In this document: in pieces, positions 35,714-44,794 of the stretch
Numbering within the stretch: position 1 is the stretch's first letter
How the letters are laid out: the number at the start of each line of letters is the position of its first letter
NCBI RefSeq assembly: GCF_000987955.1
Contig: NZ_LAZU01000039.1
Span: 1 to 64,000 of the forward strand
Direction: 5' to 3'
Source: Paenibacillus sp. DMB20
GTDB taxonomy: Bacteria > Bacillota > Bacilli > Paenibacillales > Paenibacillaceae
DNA length: 64,000 nt
Made by a program: the position numbers and the translations under genes
The notes under the pieces: generated by a model
What the model saw: only the letters and a program-made list of their open reading frames with translations
The model's database searches: none
Told to the model about the DNA's origin: nothing

Positions 35714-36892
35714 ATGAACAAGGCACGAATGACGATCAGGTTTGATCAAGAGGACGACCGCTTGAATGAAGAGTTCAGGCCATATCGGCATGACCGCAGA
35801 GGCGGAGGAAGTTTGGCAGAGGAGCACAGGCGGCTGCTTCATACCGAGGAGCCGGATGACGGCCAAGCGGAAGGAGAGATAGTCAGGGGTCCTCTCATCG
35901 TCGATCCGGAAAAAATGGATAGGGGAATTTACGCGAAAACGGATGTTTGGTACGAGCCTTCTCCTGAATCGGAGGATAGAATAGATTACCTTGAACCCAG
36001 TAATATGGAAGGCGGGGGTTACGCTGTCCGGGAGGATTACGGGTACTACCGGTCGCGCCGTCCGACCTCGGTATGGAAGCTGGCCGGTTCGATCACGGCT
36101 GCCGTTTTAACCGGACTGCTGTTTGGAACGATTGTGCTCAACATGTTTAACGGAGGAACTTCAAACAAGGAAGTCTTGCCGGAAAAAAGCGGTCCGGATC
36201 AAACGGCCGCTTTGGCTGGCGAAAACGATAGCGGAACGGACGGAGCTGCTCCGGCTGCGGGCGGGGCCTCGATCGCGGTGTCGATTCCCGAAAAGACCTT
36301 TTACCTGCTACAATACGGAGTGTTCAGCACTGGGGAGCGCGCCGAACAGGCCAAGGGAGAGTTGACGCAATCAGGTCTTGCGGCTTACGGCGATACATCC
36401 ATGGATAACCGGGTATATGCAGGTGTTTCGCCCGACAGGGAGCAGGCTAAGCTCCTCAGCAGCCAGCTCAAGGACGAGGGCGTTGAGCTGTATGTACGGG
36501 AAGTGACGATGCCTGGAGCGCAATCGGCCATTTTTGCAGGGGATGCGGCAGCACTGGACATTTTTTTCGAGGTGAGCGGCGGACTGGCATCACAGCTCAG
36601 CTTGTTATCCTCGTCTTTGCTCAGCATGGAAAGTCCGGGCCCCGTGAACGGGGAATCGATGAAAGCTATCACCGGTCTTCATTTGCAGTGGATAGAGGCA
36701 ATCAAGCTGGTCTCTTTGGGACTGGGTCCCGAGGCAGGGACTGAACTTAAAAACATGGAGCAGAGCATGAACAGTTCCGTGACGGCCCTTTCGGAATACA
36801 ACAAAAATCGGGCCAAGGGGCATTTGTGGGAAATTCAAGCGGGCATGATGAACTATATCATGAGTCAAAGAAAGCTTGTAGAAGCTTTATAA
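35714..36892 (+). CDS. SPOR-domain membrane protein, SpoIIB-like
   Basis: ATG 35714 follows GAGGTGG at 9 nt. The 392-residue protein has a charged cytoplasmic N-terminus (about 1-115), one membrane helix (WKLAGSITAAVLTGLLFGTIVL, about 122-143), an Ala/Gly-rich linker, and a SPOR domain (YLLQYGVFSTGERAEQAKGEL to about 255) that binds denuded septal peptidoglycan, then a helical C-terminal region. B. subtilis SpoIIB has the same topology, sits at the same place before maf-radC-mreB, and helps septal thinning during engulfment. Assigned by synteny and architecture; I leave the symbol empty because similarity outside SPOR cannot be judged. Confidence 0.82.
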   Translation: MNKARMTIRFDQEDDRLNEEFRPYRHDRRGGGSLAEEHRRLLHTEEPDDGQAEGEIVRGPLIVDPEKMDRGIYAKTDVWYEPSPESEDRIDYLEPSNMEGGGYAVREDYGYYRSRRPTSVWKLAGSITAAVLTGLLFGTIVLNMFNGGTSNKEVLPEKSGPDQTAALAGENDSGTDGAAPAAGGASIAVSIPEKTFYLLQYGVFSTGERAEQAKGELTQSGLAAYGDTSMDNRVYAGVSPDREQAKLLSSQLKDEGVELYVREVTMPGAQSAIFAGDAAALDIFFEVSGGLASQLSLLSSSLLSMESPGPVNGESMKAITGLHLQWIEAIKLVSLGLGPEAGTELKNMEQSMNSSVTALSEYNKNRAKGHLWEIQAGMMNYIMSQRKLVEAL

Positions 36893-36917
36893 ATGCTGCA
36901 ACCGATTACGATTTGCA

Positions 36918-36967
36918 AAATCCGGCAGGCGAACTGGAAATAGTTCCCCCTGCCGGATTTCTGTTTG
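36918..36967 (+). terminator. Terminator after the SpoIIB-like gene
   Basis: AAATCCGGCAGG/CCTGCCGGATTT, 12-bp perfect stem with a 19-nt loop, then CTGTTTG; the T-run is weak. Confidence 0.65.
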
Positions 36968-37030
36968 TATTGCTTACCGATACACCGTATAATAATGAGG
37001 GTGTCAAAAAATGGCGAGGGAAGAGGACGG

Positions 37031-37273
37031 ATGAAGAAAAACGCAGGAGTGCTTTTTTTGTTTATACTGCTGGGGTGGCTGACCGGAACGTGGATCGCAA
37101 AACTGCTGCTGCCTGTCAAAGCTCTGTCTTTTCTGACCGCTTCGACAATAATCAAGTGGTCGCCCGAAGCACAATTGGACATCATAAACTATGACATTAA
37201 CATTGAAATCAAGCTTTGCCTGCTGGGTTTGATCGGCATGATCACAGCGGTCTGGCTGTACCGCAGGCTCTGA
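37031..37273 (+). CDS. DUF4321 small membrane protein
   Basis: The 80-residue protein has two membrane helices (GVLFLFILLGWLTGTWIAKLL and LCLLGLIGMITAVWLY) with a short loop LTASTIIKWSPEAQLDIINYDI between them, which fits the DUF4321 family found next to maf in many Firmicutes. ATG 37031 follows GGGAAGAGGA. Function unknown. It lies 22 nt before maf. Confidence 0.8.
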   Translation: MKKNAGVLFLFILLGWLTGTWIAKLLLPVKALSFLTASTIIKWSPEAQLDIINYDINIEIKLCLLGLIGMITAVWLYRRL

Positions 37274-37295
37274 CTACAAAAGGAGACATACCCTC

Positions 37296-37901
37296 GTGAA
37301 AGAAAAGGCATCGCGATACATTATACTGGCGTCTACATCCCCGCGGCGCCAAGAGCTGATAGCATCGCTGCGGATCCCGTTCGAGATCATGGGAAGCGAT
37401 GCCGATGAGGACACGCCTTTCGGGTGGAGTCCCGATATGATTGTCGAAACCCTGTCGCTAAGAAAGGCGGATGCTGTCTACCGCAAGCTTTCCGAAGCAA
37501 GCGGGAGCGCGGTCATTGTAGGGAGTGACACGATTGTCGTTCTCGAGGGTGATATACTTGGCAAACCGGCGGACGAACAAGATGCCGTAAGAATGCTATC
37601 GGGTTTGCAGGGACGCACCCATAAAGTGTACACCGGGGTAGCCTGCGTGGATGCGGAGACGGGACGCAGCATCGTCCGCCACCGGGTAACTTCCGTTCGC
37701 ATGAAGCCGTTAAGCGAAGAAGAGATCGTTTCCTACGTGCGCAGCGGGGAGCCCGCCGACAAAGCCGGCGCGTATGCTATTCAGGGCCTTGGAGCCACCA
37801 TTGTGGACAGCATCGAGGGTGATTATTTTAACGTTGTAGGCCTTCCCCTGTCCCTTCTAAGCGATATGCTGGAAGAGATGGGAATAACGGTGTTGGGTTA
37901 A
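37296..37901 (+). CDS. maf: Maf-family nucleotide pyrophosphatase
   Basis: The 201-residue protein has the Maf start ILASTSPRRQELIASL, which contains the phosphate-binding SxSPRR, the catalytic DTIV segment GSDTIVVLEGDILGKP (about 68-83) and YAIQGLGATIVDSIEGDYFNVVGLPL. Maf proteins hydrolyse non-canonical or canonical NTPs (dTTP/UTP group) and in B. subtilis affect septum formation. Starts at GTG 37296 after AAAAGGAGAC. The maf-radC-mreB order is conserved. Confidence 0.95.
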   Translation: MKEKASRYIILASTSPRRQELIASLRIPFEIMGSDADEDTPFGWSPDMIVETLSLRKADAVYRKLSEASGSAVIVGSDTIVVLEGDILGKPADEQDAVRMLSGLQGRTHKVYTGVACVDAETGRSIVRHRVTSVRMKPLSEEEIVSYVRSGEPADKAGAYAIQGLGATIVDSIEGDYFNVVGLPLSLLSDMLEEMGITVLG

Positions 37902-37961
37902 TTTCAGTTGTTCGGCAGGATTGGCAGAGTATGATTTAAGTCTAAGGAAAGAGGGGAAACT

Positions 37962-38651
37962 ATGGAGTCGCCCGCATTTTTGCTGCGCGACATCCCCCAT
38001 GAAGAACGACCTAGAGAGCGCATGATGTCATATGGGGCGAGCGCTTTGAGCCACGCTGAGCTTCTGGCGATACTGCTTAGGACGGGAACCCGTCAGGAGT
38101 CTGCGGTCCATGTGGCACAGCGAATTCTGAAACAGATCGGGAGCATCCGCCATCTGGTCGATCTCAGCATTGAGGAATTGACGCAAATCAAGGGAATAGG
38201 AACCGCCAAGGCCGTTCAGCTTAAGGCGGGAATCGAACTTGGACGGCGGCTCGCCAGTTCGAGGCATATGGAGCCGGTCATCATACGCAGCCCTCACGAC
38301 GCGGCCGAGTTGCTGAGCGAACAGCTGCGTTATCTCCAGAAGGAGCACTTTGTTTGCTTGTTTTTAAACACTAAAAATCACGTCATAGCCCAAGAAACGC
38401 TTTCCATGGGAAGCTTAAACGCCTCCATCGTTCATCCCCGCGAGGTGTTTAGAGCCGCTATCAAATGCAGCAGTGCGTCATTGGTATGTGCACATAACCA
38501 TCCGAGCGGCGATCCTACACCAAGTCCCGAAGACATATCCCTGACCTCACGATTGGTAGAAGCCGGGAGTATTATCGGAATTGATGTTTTGGACCATTTG
38601 ATCATTGGAGACGGAACGTTTGTAAGTTTGAAGGAACGGGGCCTGATGTAA
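37962..38651 (+). CDS. radC: RadC family JAB-domain protein
   Basis: The 229-residue protein has an N-terminal helix-hairpin-helix region (LTQIKGIGTAKAVQLKAGIELG, about 64-85) and a C-terminal JAB/MPN metalloprotease-like domain with the zinc motif CAHNHPSGDPTPSPED (about 169-184). Its biochemical role remains uncertain; the old DNA-repair assignment is not supported by later genetics. AAAGAGGGGAAAC precedes the ATG. Confidence 0.94.
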   Translation: MESPAFLLRDIPHEERPRERMMSYGASALSHAELLAILLRTGTRQESAVHVAQRILKQIGSIRHLVDLSIEELTQIKGIGTAKAVQLKAGIELGRRLASSRHMEPVIIRSPHDAAELLSEQLRYLQKEHFVCLFLNTKNHVIAQETLSMGSLNASIVHPREVFRAAIKCSSASLVCAHNHPSGDPTPSPEDISLTSRLVEAGSIIGIDVLDHLIIGDGTFVSLKERGLM

Positions 38652-38690
38652 TATAATAGTTCAGATTGAGGAAGAAAGGGAGATTGCAGC

Positions 38691-39725
38691 ATGTTAGGTG
38701 GTTTCACGAAAGATTTGGGAATTGATTTGGGGACGGCGAATACACTTGTTTATGTCCGTGGAAAAGGAATCGTGGTCAGAGAGCCTTCCGTGGTAGCTTT
38801 GCGTACGGATACCAAAACGATTGAGGCGGTTGGCGAATCCGCCAAGAAGATGATTGGGCGCACACCGGGCAATATCCGCGCTATCCGTCCGATGAAAGAC
38901 GGCGTTATCGCCGATTTTGATACGACGGCAACCATGATCAAGTATTTTCTCCGCCAGGCGCAAAAGCAGCGCTCGCTGTTTCCGCGCCATCCCAACGTGA
39001 TGGTATGCGTGCCTTCCGGCATTACGGCGGTTGAGCAGCGCGCGGTAGAAGACGCTACGAAGCAAGCGGGTGCCCGCGAAGCTTATACGATTGAAGAGCC
39101 TTTTGCCGCAGCGATCGGTGCGGACCTTCCGGTATGGGAGCCGACAGGCAGCATGGTCGTCGATATCGGCGGCGGCACGACGGAAGTTGCCGTTATTTCG
39201 CTAGGCGGCATTGTTACCAGCCGTTCCGTGCGCGTTGCGGGCGACGAGATGGACGATTCCATTATTTCTTACATCAAGCGCCAGTATAACCTCATGATCG
39301 GGGAGCGTACCGCGGAGCAGCTTAAGATGGAGGTCGGTTCGGCCATGCCTCTGGAAACGGTGGAAACGATGGAAATTCGCGGACGTGACCTCGTAACGGG
39401 GCTGCCGAAGACCATCTCGATTACATCGGATGAAATCAGCGAAGCTCTGGCCGATACGATTAACGCGATCGTGGATGCCGTGAAAGTTACGCTTGAGAAG
39501 TGCCCGCCGGAGCTGGCCGCAGACATTATGGACCGCGGTATCGTGCTTACGGGCGGAGGCGCGCTGCTCCGCAATCTGGACAAGCTGCTCGCCGAGGAAA
39601 CCGGCATGCCTGTCATCGTGGCGGAGAATCCGCTGGATTGCGTAGCGATCGGTACGGGAAAAGCGCTCGATAATATTCACCTGTTTAAATCCCGCAGCAG
39701 CTCTGCCGTCCGTTCCAAACGGTAG
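38691..39725 (+). CDS. mreB: Rod shape-determining protein MreB
   Basis: The 344-residue bacterial actin has the phosphate-1 loop DLGTANTLVYVRGKGIV, phosphate-2 VVDIGGGTTEVAVISLGG, and the adenosine motif GIVLTGGGALLRNLDKLL. It forms membrane-bound filaments that guide sidewall peptidoglycan synthesis. GAAAGGGAGATTGC precedes the ATG. mreC and mreD follow. Confidence 0.98.
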   Translation: MLGGFTKDLGIDLGTANTLVYVRGKGIVVREPSVVALRTDTKTIEAVGESAKKMIGRTPGNIRAIRPMKDGVIADFDTTATMIKYFLRQAQKQRSLFPRHPNVMVCVPSGITAVEQRAVEDATKQAGAREAYTIEEPFAAAIGADLPVWEPTGSMVVDIGGGTTEVAVISLGGIVTSRSVRVAGDEMDDSIISYIKRQYNLMIGERTAEQLKMEVGSAMPLETVETMEIRGRDLVTGLPKTISITSDEISEALADTINAIVDAVKVTLEKCPPELAADIMDRGIVLTGGGALLRNLDKLLAEETGMPVIVAENPLDCVAIGTGKALDNIHLFKSRSSSAVRSKR

Positions 39726-39793
39726 TGTGAACTTATGTGTGTCAACCCCTGGTAAGTGGGAGAGAAAACAGTAACGTTAGAGGGTGTTGAAAA

Positions 39794-40657
39794 CTGTTTA
39801 AGCTGCTAGGCAACAAGCGTCTGTTTATTATGCTGATCGGGCTTGTCACGTTCATTGCTCTTATGGGCTTCACGCTAGGGCCAAGGATGGGGTTGACTTG
39901 GCCCGAGAAGTTCGTGAGGGATACGGTAGGTTTTGTGCAAGGCGTATTTTACAAGCCCGCTGCTTATATAGCGGGCTTCTTTGAAGATGTACGCGACATG
40001 AAGGAAGTTTACGCGGAGAACGAGCGCCTGAAAAAAACGGTAGCCCAGTACGTCCGCGAAAGCGCGGAGTACCATCGCATCAAGAACGAGAACATCGATT
40101 ACATGAACATGCTGAGATTTACGGAAGCCCAGAAGAAGAGATTCGACTATGATTATCGCCCGGCCAACGTGCTAAGTGTGAACCAGGATCCGAACAATCA
40201 TACGCTGGTGATCGATCTGGGAGCCGAGGAAGGTGTTCGCATGAACATGTCCGTAACCTCTGTGGAGGGGATGGTCGGCGTCATCAGCCATGTCGGCAAT
40301 TTTACCTCGACCGTCAAATTGCTGACGACGCTTGACCCGCAGGACGCGAAACGCCAGCAGATCGCCGCCACGGCCTCGAACAAGGATACCTTCGGCATCA
40401 TCGAAAGTTATGACAAGAAGACAAAGATGCTGAAAATGACCCGTATTCCGCAGGATGATAAGATTAAAGAGGGAGACCTCATCATTTCCTCGGGCAACGG
40501 AGGCGTCATTCCGCGCGGCATGATCATAGGAACGGTCGAAAAGGTCGAAACCGGCGAATTCGGACTCACCAAAACGGCTACGATCAAACCGTCGGCCAGC
40601 TTTCAGGATTGGAAAACGCTTCTGGTCGTGTTCACGCCGGAGGAGCCCAAGGGATGA
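39794..40657 (+). CDS. mreC: Rod shape-determining protein MreC, probable CTG start
   Basis: The protein has one N-terminal membrane helix (LFIMLIGLVTFIALMGFTLG), a coiled coil (VYAENERLKKTVAQYVRES, about 62-80) and the beta-rich MreC domain (VLSVNQDPNNHTLVIDLGAEEGV). In-frame codons upstream are closed by TGA at 39788. GAGGGTG (39780-39786) is 7 nt before CTG 39794, giving (M)FKLLGNKRLFIMLIG, the usual MreC start; the first ATG at 39830 would cut into the membrane helix and has no ribosome site. MreC links MreB to the extracellular synthesis machinery. Its stop overlaps mreD (ATGA). Confidence 0.92.
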   Translation: MFKLLGNKRLFIMLIGLVTFIALMGFTLGPRMGLTWPEKFVRDTVGFVQGVFYKPAAYIAGFFEDVRDMKEVYAENERLKKTVAQYVRESAEYHRIKNENIDYMNMLRFTEAQKKRFDYDYRPANVLSVNQDPNNHTLVIDLGAEEGVRMNMSVTSVEGMVGVISHVGNFTSTVKLLTTLDPQDAKRQQIAATASNKDTFGIIESYDKKTKMLKMTRIPQDDKIKEGDLIISSGNGGVIPRGMIIGTVEKVETGEFGLTKTATIKPSASFQDWKTLLVVFTPEEPKG

Positions 40658-41181
40658 AACGTCATCAGGTATTGATTCTGCTGTTGTTTTTGGTGTTCAT
40701 TTTGCAGGGGACCGTCGGCTTTTGGCTGACGCCAAGCTCGCTGCAGGGAAAAATCAATCCCAACTTCATGTACGTGGCCATTTTGTTTGCGACGATTTAT
40801 CATCACCGCCATACGGGGCTGGTTCTGGGGCTCGTATTCGGAATGCTTCACGACGTGGTATATTATGGAGAGATGATCGGAACTTATTCATTTACGATGG
40901 GAGTATCGGCTTATATTATCGGACTCTTGTTCAAGACGCCGAGAGCGCCGCTGCCGATCATGATGACGGCGGTGATTCTGGGCAGCCTGCTGCTTGACAG
41001 CATGCTGTTCGGAATATACAAGCTGTTCCGGATAAACCCGGATTCGTATAACTGGGCCCTGCTGAATCATATGCTGCCCGATCTCCTTATTCATTTTGCG
41101 TTTGCCTTGATTATTTATGTCCCTCTTCGAAAGCAATTCGATTTCATCGCCAAAGGGCCGAAGAGAAGCAAGGCAGCCTGA
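40654..41181 (+). CDS. mreD: Rod shape-determining protein MreD
   Basis: ATG 40654 overlaps the mreC stop (ATGA) and has GGAGGAGCCC upstream. The 175-residue protein has five to six membrane helices, beginning QVLILLLFLVFILQGTVGFW, with GLVLGLVFGMLHDVVYY typical of MreD. It is an integral-membrane partner of MreC and RodA. Confidence 0.95.
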   Translation: MKRHQVLILLLFLVFILQGTVGFWLTPSSLQGKINPNFMYVAILFATIYHHRHTGLVLGLVFGMLHDVVYYGEMIGTYSFTMGVSAYIIGLLFKTPRAPLPIMMTAVILGSLLLDSMLFGIYKLFRINPDSYNWALLNHMLPDLLIHFAFALIIYVPLRKQFDFIAKGPKRSKAA

Positions 41182-41264
41182 TCCGTAAATCTGACATTTT
41201 AGGAAGACCAGCAGGAACTATAGGGTTAGGGCGCGAAATGTATGAAGATGGGAGGGACAGGCTT

Positions 41265-41927
41265 ATGGCTGTAAAATCCAATCATGTAACGATTAAGGGC
41301 ATCAAAGATGGCCTGGTATTCCTGCTTGACGATCAATGCGAATTGGAAGAATTGCTGACCGAACTTCGGTACAAGCTTGAGCATAGCCATCAAAATATTT
41401 TGACCGGTCCCATCATCCATGTGGATATAAAGTTGGGGAACCGCCGCATCACGGAAGAGCAAAAGCAATCCATCCTTGATATTTTGAAGCAAAAGGGGAA
41501 TCTGCTTATTCGTACGGTGGAATCGCCTCCGCTGGAGCCGGAGCCCGAGCCGGAGTACGGACCTGCCGTGAAGACAGGAATGGTTCGTTCCGGGCAGGTG
41601 TTGCATCATGCGGGCGATTTATTGTTCCTGGGAGATGTCAATCCGGGCGGCACCATTACGGCGACCGGCGACATCTACATACTGGGTGCCCTCCGGGGAA
41701 CGGCTCATGCAGGCGTAGAAGGCAACGAGAACGCTATTATAGCGGCATCCTACCTGGCTCCCACCCAGCTGCGCATCTCCGATATGATCAGCAGACCGCC
41801 GGATGAGTGGGAAACGCGCGAGACGATCATGGAATTTGCTTATTTGCAGGACGGAAGCATGAAAATAGACAAGATCAGCAACATCGTTCGTTTGGGCCGG
41901 GATTTTAATGTGTTTAAAGGGGTGTAG
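41265..41927 (+). CDS. minC: Septum site-determining protein MinC
   Basis: The 220-residue protein has the MinC N-domain (VTIKGIKDGLVFLLDDQCEL) and the C-terminal right-handed beta-helix (VRSGQVLHHAGDLLFLGDVN, GGTITATGDIYILGALRG) that binds MinD and inhibits FtsZ. ATG 41265 follows GGGAGGGA at 8 nt. minD starts 3 nt after the stop. Confidence 0.97.
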   Translation: MAVKSNHVTIKGIKDGLVFLLDDQCELEELLTELRYKLEHSHQNILTGPIIHVDIKLGNRRITEEQKQSILDILKQKGNLLIRTVESPPLEPEPEPEYGPAVKTGMVRSGQVLHHAGDLLFLGDVNPGGTITATGDIYILGALRGTAHAGVEGNENAIIAASYLAPTQLRISDMISRPPDEWETRETIMEFAYLQDGSMKIDKISNIVRLGRDFNVFKGV

Positions 41928-41930
41928 AAC

Positions 41931-42725
41931 ATGGGAGAGGCAATCGTCGTAACATCAGGCAAAGGCGGAGTCGGAAAAACGACTACCTCCGCGAACATCG
42001 GCACGGCCCTGGCACTGCTGGGCAAAAAAGTGTGTCTGGTGGACACCGATATCGGTCTTCGAAATCTCGACGTCGTCATGGGTCTCGAAAATCGGATCAT
42101 ATACGATTTGTGCGATGTCGCGGAAGGGCGCTGCCGTCTCAATCAGGCGCTGATCAAGGATAAGCGCTTTGACGAGCTGTATATGCTGCCTGCAGCCCAG
42201 ACGAAGGACAAAAACGCCGTTTCACCGGATCAGGTGAAGGACATCATCCTGGAATTGAAGAAGGAATACGAGTACATCATCATCGATTGCCCGGCAGGGA
42301 TCGAGCAGGGATTCAAAAACGCTATTGCCGGAGCCGATAAGGCCATTGTCGTAACCACTCCGGAAAACGCGGCCGTGCGCGATGCCGACCGCATTATCGG
42401 GCTTTTGGAAAGCTCCCATGTGGAATCGCCCAAGCTTGTGGTCAATCGGATCCGACCGAACATGGTGAAATCGGGCGATATGCTCGAAATCGAGGATGTG
42501 CTCCAAGTGCTGAACATTGATCTTATCGGAATCGTTCCGGACGACGAGTTGGTCATTAAAGCCGCGAATGTCGGGGAGCCGACGGTCATGAACCCCGATT
42601 CTTCGGCCGCCATCGCTTATCGGAATATCGCTCGCCGCATTCTTGGAGACACGGTTCCTTTGATGCAGATTCATCAGAAAAAAGGAATGTTTACGCGCTT
42701 TAAGAAATTTTTCGGAATGGGTTAA
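41931..42725 (+). CDS. minD: Septum site-determining ATPase MinD
   Basis: The 264-residue ParA/MinD ATPase has the deviant Walker A SGKGGVGKTTTSANIG, DTDIGLRNLDVVMGLE, and a C-terminal amphipathic helix (KKGMFTRFKKFFGMG) that binds the membrane. It recruits MinC. AAAGGGGTG precedes the ATG. A terminator follows. Confidence 0.98.
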   Translation: MGEAIVVTSGKGGVGKTTTSANIGTALALLGKKVCLVDTDIGLRNLDVVMGLENRIIYDLCDVAEGRCRLNQALIKDKRFDELYMLPAAQTKDKNAVSPDQVKDIILELKKEYEYIIIDCPAGIEQGFKNAIAGADKAIVVTTPENAAVRDADRIIGLLESSHVESPKLVVNRIRPNMVKSGDMLEIEDVLQVLNIDLIGIVPDDELVIKAANVGEPTVMNPDSSAAIAYRNIARRILGDTVPLMQIHQKKGMFTRFKKFFGMG

Positions 42726-42749
42726 TGCAATCATCCTTCGTTTACTTTG

Positions 42750-42780
42750 CCGATGCGCTTGTCCCGCATCGGTTTTTTTG
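42750..42780 (+). terminator. Terminator of minD
   Basis: CCGATGCG/CGCATCGG with a CTTGTCC loop, then seven Ts. Confidence 0.88.
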
Positions 42781-42862
42781 TTCCATTAACAGCATTATCC
42801 GAGTTGTCGGATACTTCAATCCGGCCCGAATCCGAGGATAACGTCTGCTCCCGTGAGCAAAA

Positions 42863-42917
42863 GGGGCTTGTTCTAAACCGGTTTGCTCTTCTCATAGGAT
42901 AGAGTAAAACAAGCCCC
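42863..42917 (+). promoter_or_regulatory. Hairpin abutting the spoIVFA ribosome binding site
   Basis: GGGGCTTGTT (42863-42872) pairs perfectly with AACAAGCCCC (42908-42917). The ribosome site AAGGGGAG begins at the next base. There is no T-run, so termination is unlikely; an effect on translation or mRNA stability is possible. Confidence 0.45.
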
Positions 42918-42931
42918 AAGGGGAGAAAGCA

Positions 42932-43822
42932 TTGGACATCAAATCCTCGGTTAAACATAGGAGACAAGTTCGAATCAAGGAAATTTTGGAGAAAAGAGCA
43001 CCTGGAGAGAACCTTGAATTTCAAACTCATAAACCGGCAGTCAAGAATGGAAAGGTATTCGATGATATACAGCAACCGCGACTTTCTAAGCCGGATACCG
43101 ACACGCTTCCACCGGAAATGGAGCCCGACCCGGAAAAGTTGTGGAAGCAGGGTTACCGCGGCTGGTATGACGCATCGCCGGATGCGCCGCCTCCTCGGAA
43201 GAAATTTTCTTTTGTCGGCAGCATGCTGCGAAGGATTACCGTTAGTGCGCTGCTATTCGGGGCGGTATGGGGAATTTTTTCGATACAGGAGCCTTGGGCG
43301 GTTCGGGCTCAGCTCTATATCATGGACAGCTTGAGCCGGGAAATGGATTTTCAGGCGGCCCAAACCTGGTATGAGGAGCATTTCGGCGGGGCCCCGTCTT
43401 TTATCCCGATTTTTGGACAAAGCGAGCAGGACACGACCAAGGTCAACGGTTCGGTATCATTGACGCCGCCGTTGAACGGCCGCATCGTGCAATCCTTTGC
43501 CATGGATATGAAAGGCATTCTGATCGTGCCTAAAGAGGATTCGCAGTCCTCGCCGGAGGTCAAGAGCGTTGAAACAGGCCGGGTTCTGGAAGTAAAAAAA
43601 CTACAGGATTCCACGTTTTCGGTACTGATCCAGCATACGGGCAGGCGAACCGCGCTGTACAGCGGACTTGCCGCTTCGGCTCTGAAGGTGAATGATTGGG
43701 TGCAGGGAGGGGATGTCGTCGGAACCTTGCCCGCGGAATCCGGCGGGGAGCAACCGGCGCTTTACTTTATGTTAAAAGAAGGCGATCGCACGGTGGATCC
43801 TGCGGATGTGATCTCGTTTTGA
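42932..43822 (+). CDS. spoIVFA: SpoIVFA-like M23-family membrane protein
   Basis: Starts at TTG 42932 after AAGGGGAG. The 296-residue protein has a long basic cytoplasmic N-terminus, one membrane helix (about 92-112, RITVSALLFGAVWGIFSI) and a degenerate LytM/M23 domain (LNGRIVQSFAMDMKGILIV, VLIQHTGRRTALYSGL, LKVNDWVQGGDVVG). The HxxxD and HxH metal ligands are not intact, as in B. subtilis SpoIVFA. It inhibits and stabilises SpoIVFB in the outer forespore membrane, delaying activation of SigK. spoIVFB overlaps its stop. Confidence 0.92.
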   Translation: MDIKSSVKHRRQVRIKEILEKRAPGENLEFQTHKPAVKNGKVFDDIQQPRLSKPDTDTLPPEMEPDPEKLWKQGYRGWYDASPDAPPPRKKFSFVGSMLRRITVSALLFGAVWGIFSIQEPWAVRAQLYIMDSLSREMDFQAAQTWYEEHFGGAPSFIPIFGQSEQDTTKVNGSVSLTPPLNGRIVQSFAMDMKGILIVPKEDSQSSPEVKSVETGRVLEVKKLQDSTFSVLIQHTGRRTALYSGLAASALKVNDWVQGGDVVGTLPAESGGEQPALYFMLKEGDRTVDPADVISF

Positions 43823-44685
43823 TCAGCGTCCGGGGCACGGTTCTTTCGCTGCACCCTCTTTTTGTCATCGTCATGCTGGCGTCCGTAATTACCGGCCGTT
43901 TCTTGGAACTGCTCACTTTGTTTGGGATCGTGTTCATCCACGAGCTGGGTCATGCGGGGGCGGCTCTGGCTATGGGCTTCAAGGTAAGATCCATCCAGAT
44001 GCTGCCGTTTGGCGGAGTGGCCGTCATCGAGGATGTTGAAGGACGTTTGAATGCGGTTAGGGAAATCGTGATTGCCTTGGCCGGGCCGCTGCAAAACGCG
44101 ATCATGATCGGCGCTGCCTTAACGTGCCAGAGCGCCGGCTTGGGGGACGGGCCGTTTTTGTCGTACATTATTCAGGGCAACCTGATCATCGCCTTGTTCA
44201 ACTTGCTGCCGATTCTGCCTTTGGATGGGGGGAAGGTACTGCAGGCTTTAGTCAGCCTGTTTGTTCCGTATCATGCAACTTTGCTGTGGACCGCCAGAGC
44301 CGGTCTGGCATGCAGCCTTCTTCTGCTCGGATATGGACTGTGGCCCTTGCTGAGCGGGGAAGGGCTTAGGCTCAACCTGCTTATGATCGGATTGTTTTTG
44401 GCTTATTCGAATTTTGAGGATCACCGCAACGTTCCTTACCGCTTTTTGAGATTTTTGGTGACCCGAAGCCGGATGTTTGAGGATCATGAGCTTAGGACAG
44501 CTGGGGCGCAGCCGATTGTTGCGGATTCCTCGAAACCTTTGCATGAGATTTTGCGTTTATTTAAAAGAGAGAAATATCATTTGATCTATGTCATGAATCG
44601 CCAGGGAGGCCTGATGGCCGTCGTACCGGAGCAGCATGTGATAGCTTCGTACTTTGCATCCGGCGGGACCCCGTGGTATCCGTAA
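43819..44685 (+). CDS. spoIVFB: SpoIVFB-like site-2 metalloprotease
   Basis: The 288-residue intramembrane zinc protease has HELGH in FGIVFIHELGHAGAALAMG (about residues 34-52) and the second motif NLLPILPLDGGKVL (about 132-145), which supplies the third zinc ligand. A C-terminal region (about 225-285, EILRLFKREKYHLIYVMN) looks like part of a CBS domain. It releases SigK from pro-SigK in the mother cell. I start at TTG 43819, overlapping the spoIVFA stop (TTGA); upstream in-frame residues are antisense-like and unsupported. Confidence 0.93.
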   Translation: MISVRGTVLSLHPLFVIVMLASVITGRFLELLTLFGIVFIHELGHAGAALAMGFKVRSIQMLPFGGVAVIEDVEGRLNAVREIVIALAGPLQNAIMIGAALTCQSAGLGDGPFLSYIIQGNLIIALFNLLPILPLDGGKVLQALVSLFVPYHATLLWTARAGLACSLLLLGYGLWPLLSGEGLRLNLLMIGLFLAYSNFEDHRNVPYRFLRFLVTRSRMFEDHELRTAGAQPIVADSSKPLHEILRLFKREKYHLIYVMNRQGGLMAVVPEQHVIASYFASGGTPWYP

Positions 44686-44794
44686 ATAGCGTGAAGGAAA
44701 CAATGTGGAAAAAAATGGCGTTTTAGTGCCCCCTTAAGGGCGACTTCGTGATAGGATGGTACAATGGAGTAGTCTTCCATGGAGAGGTGAAGCC

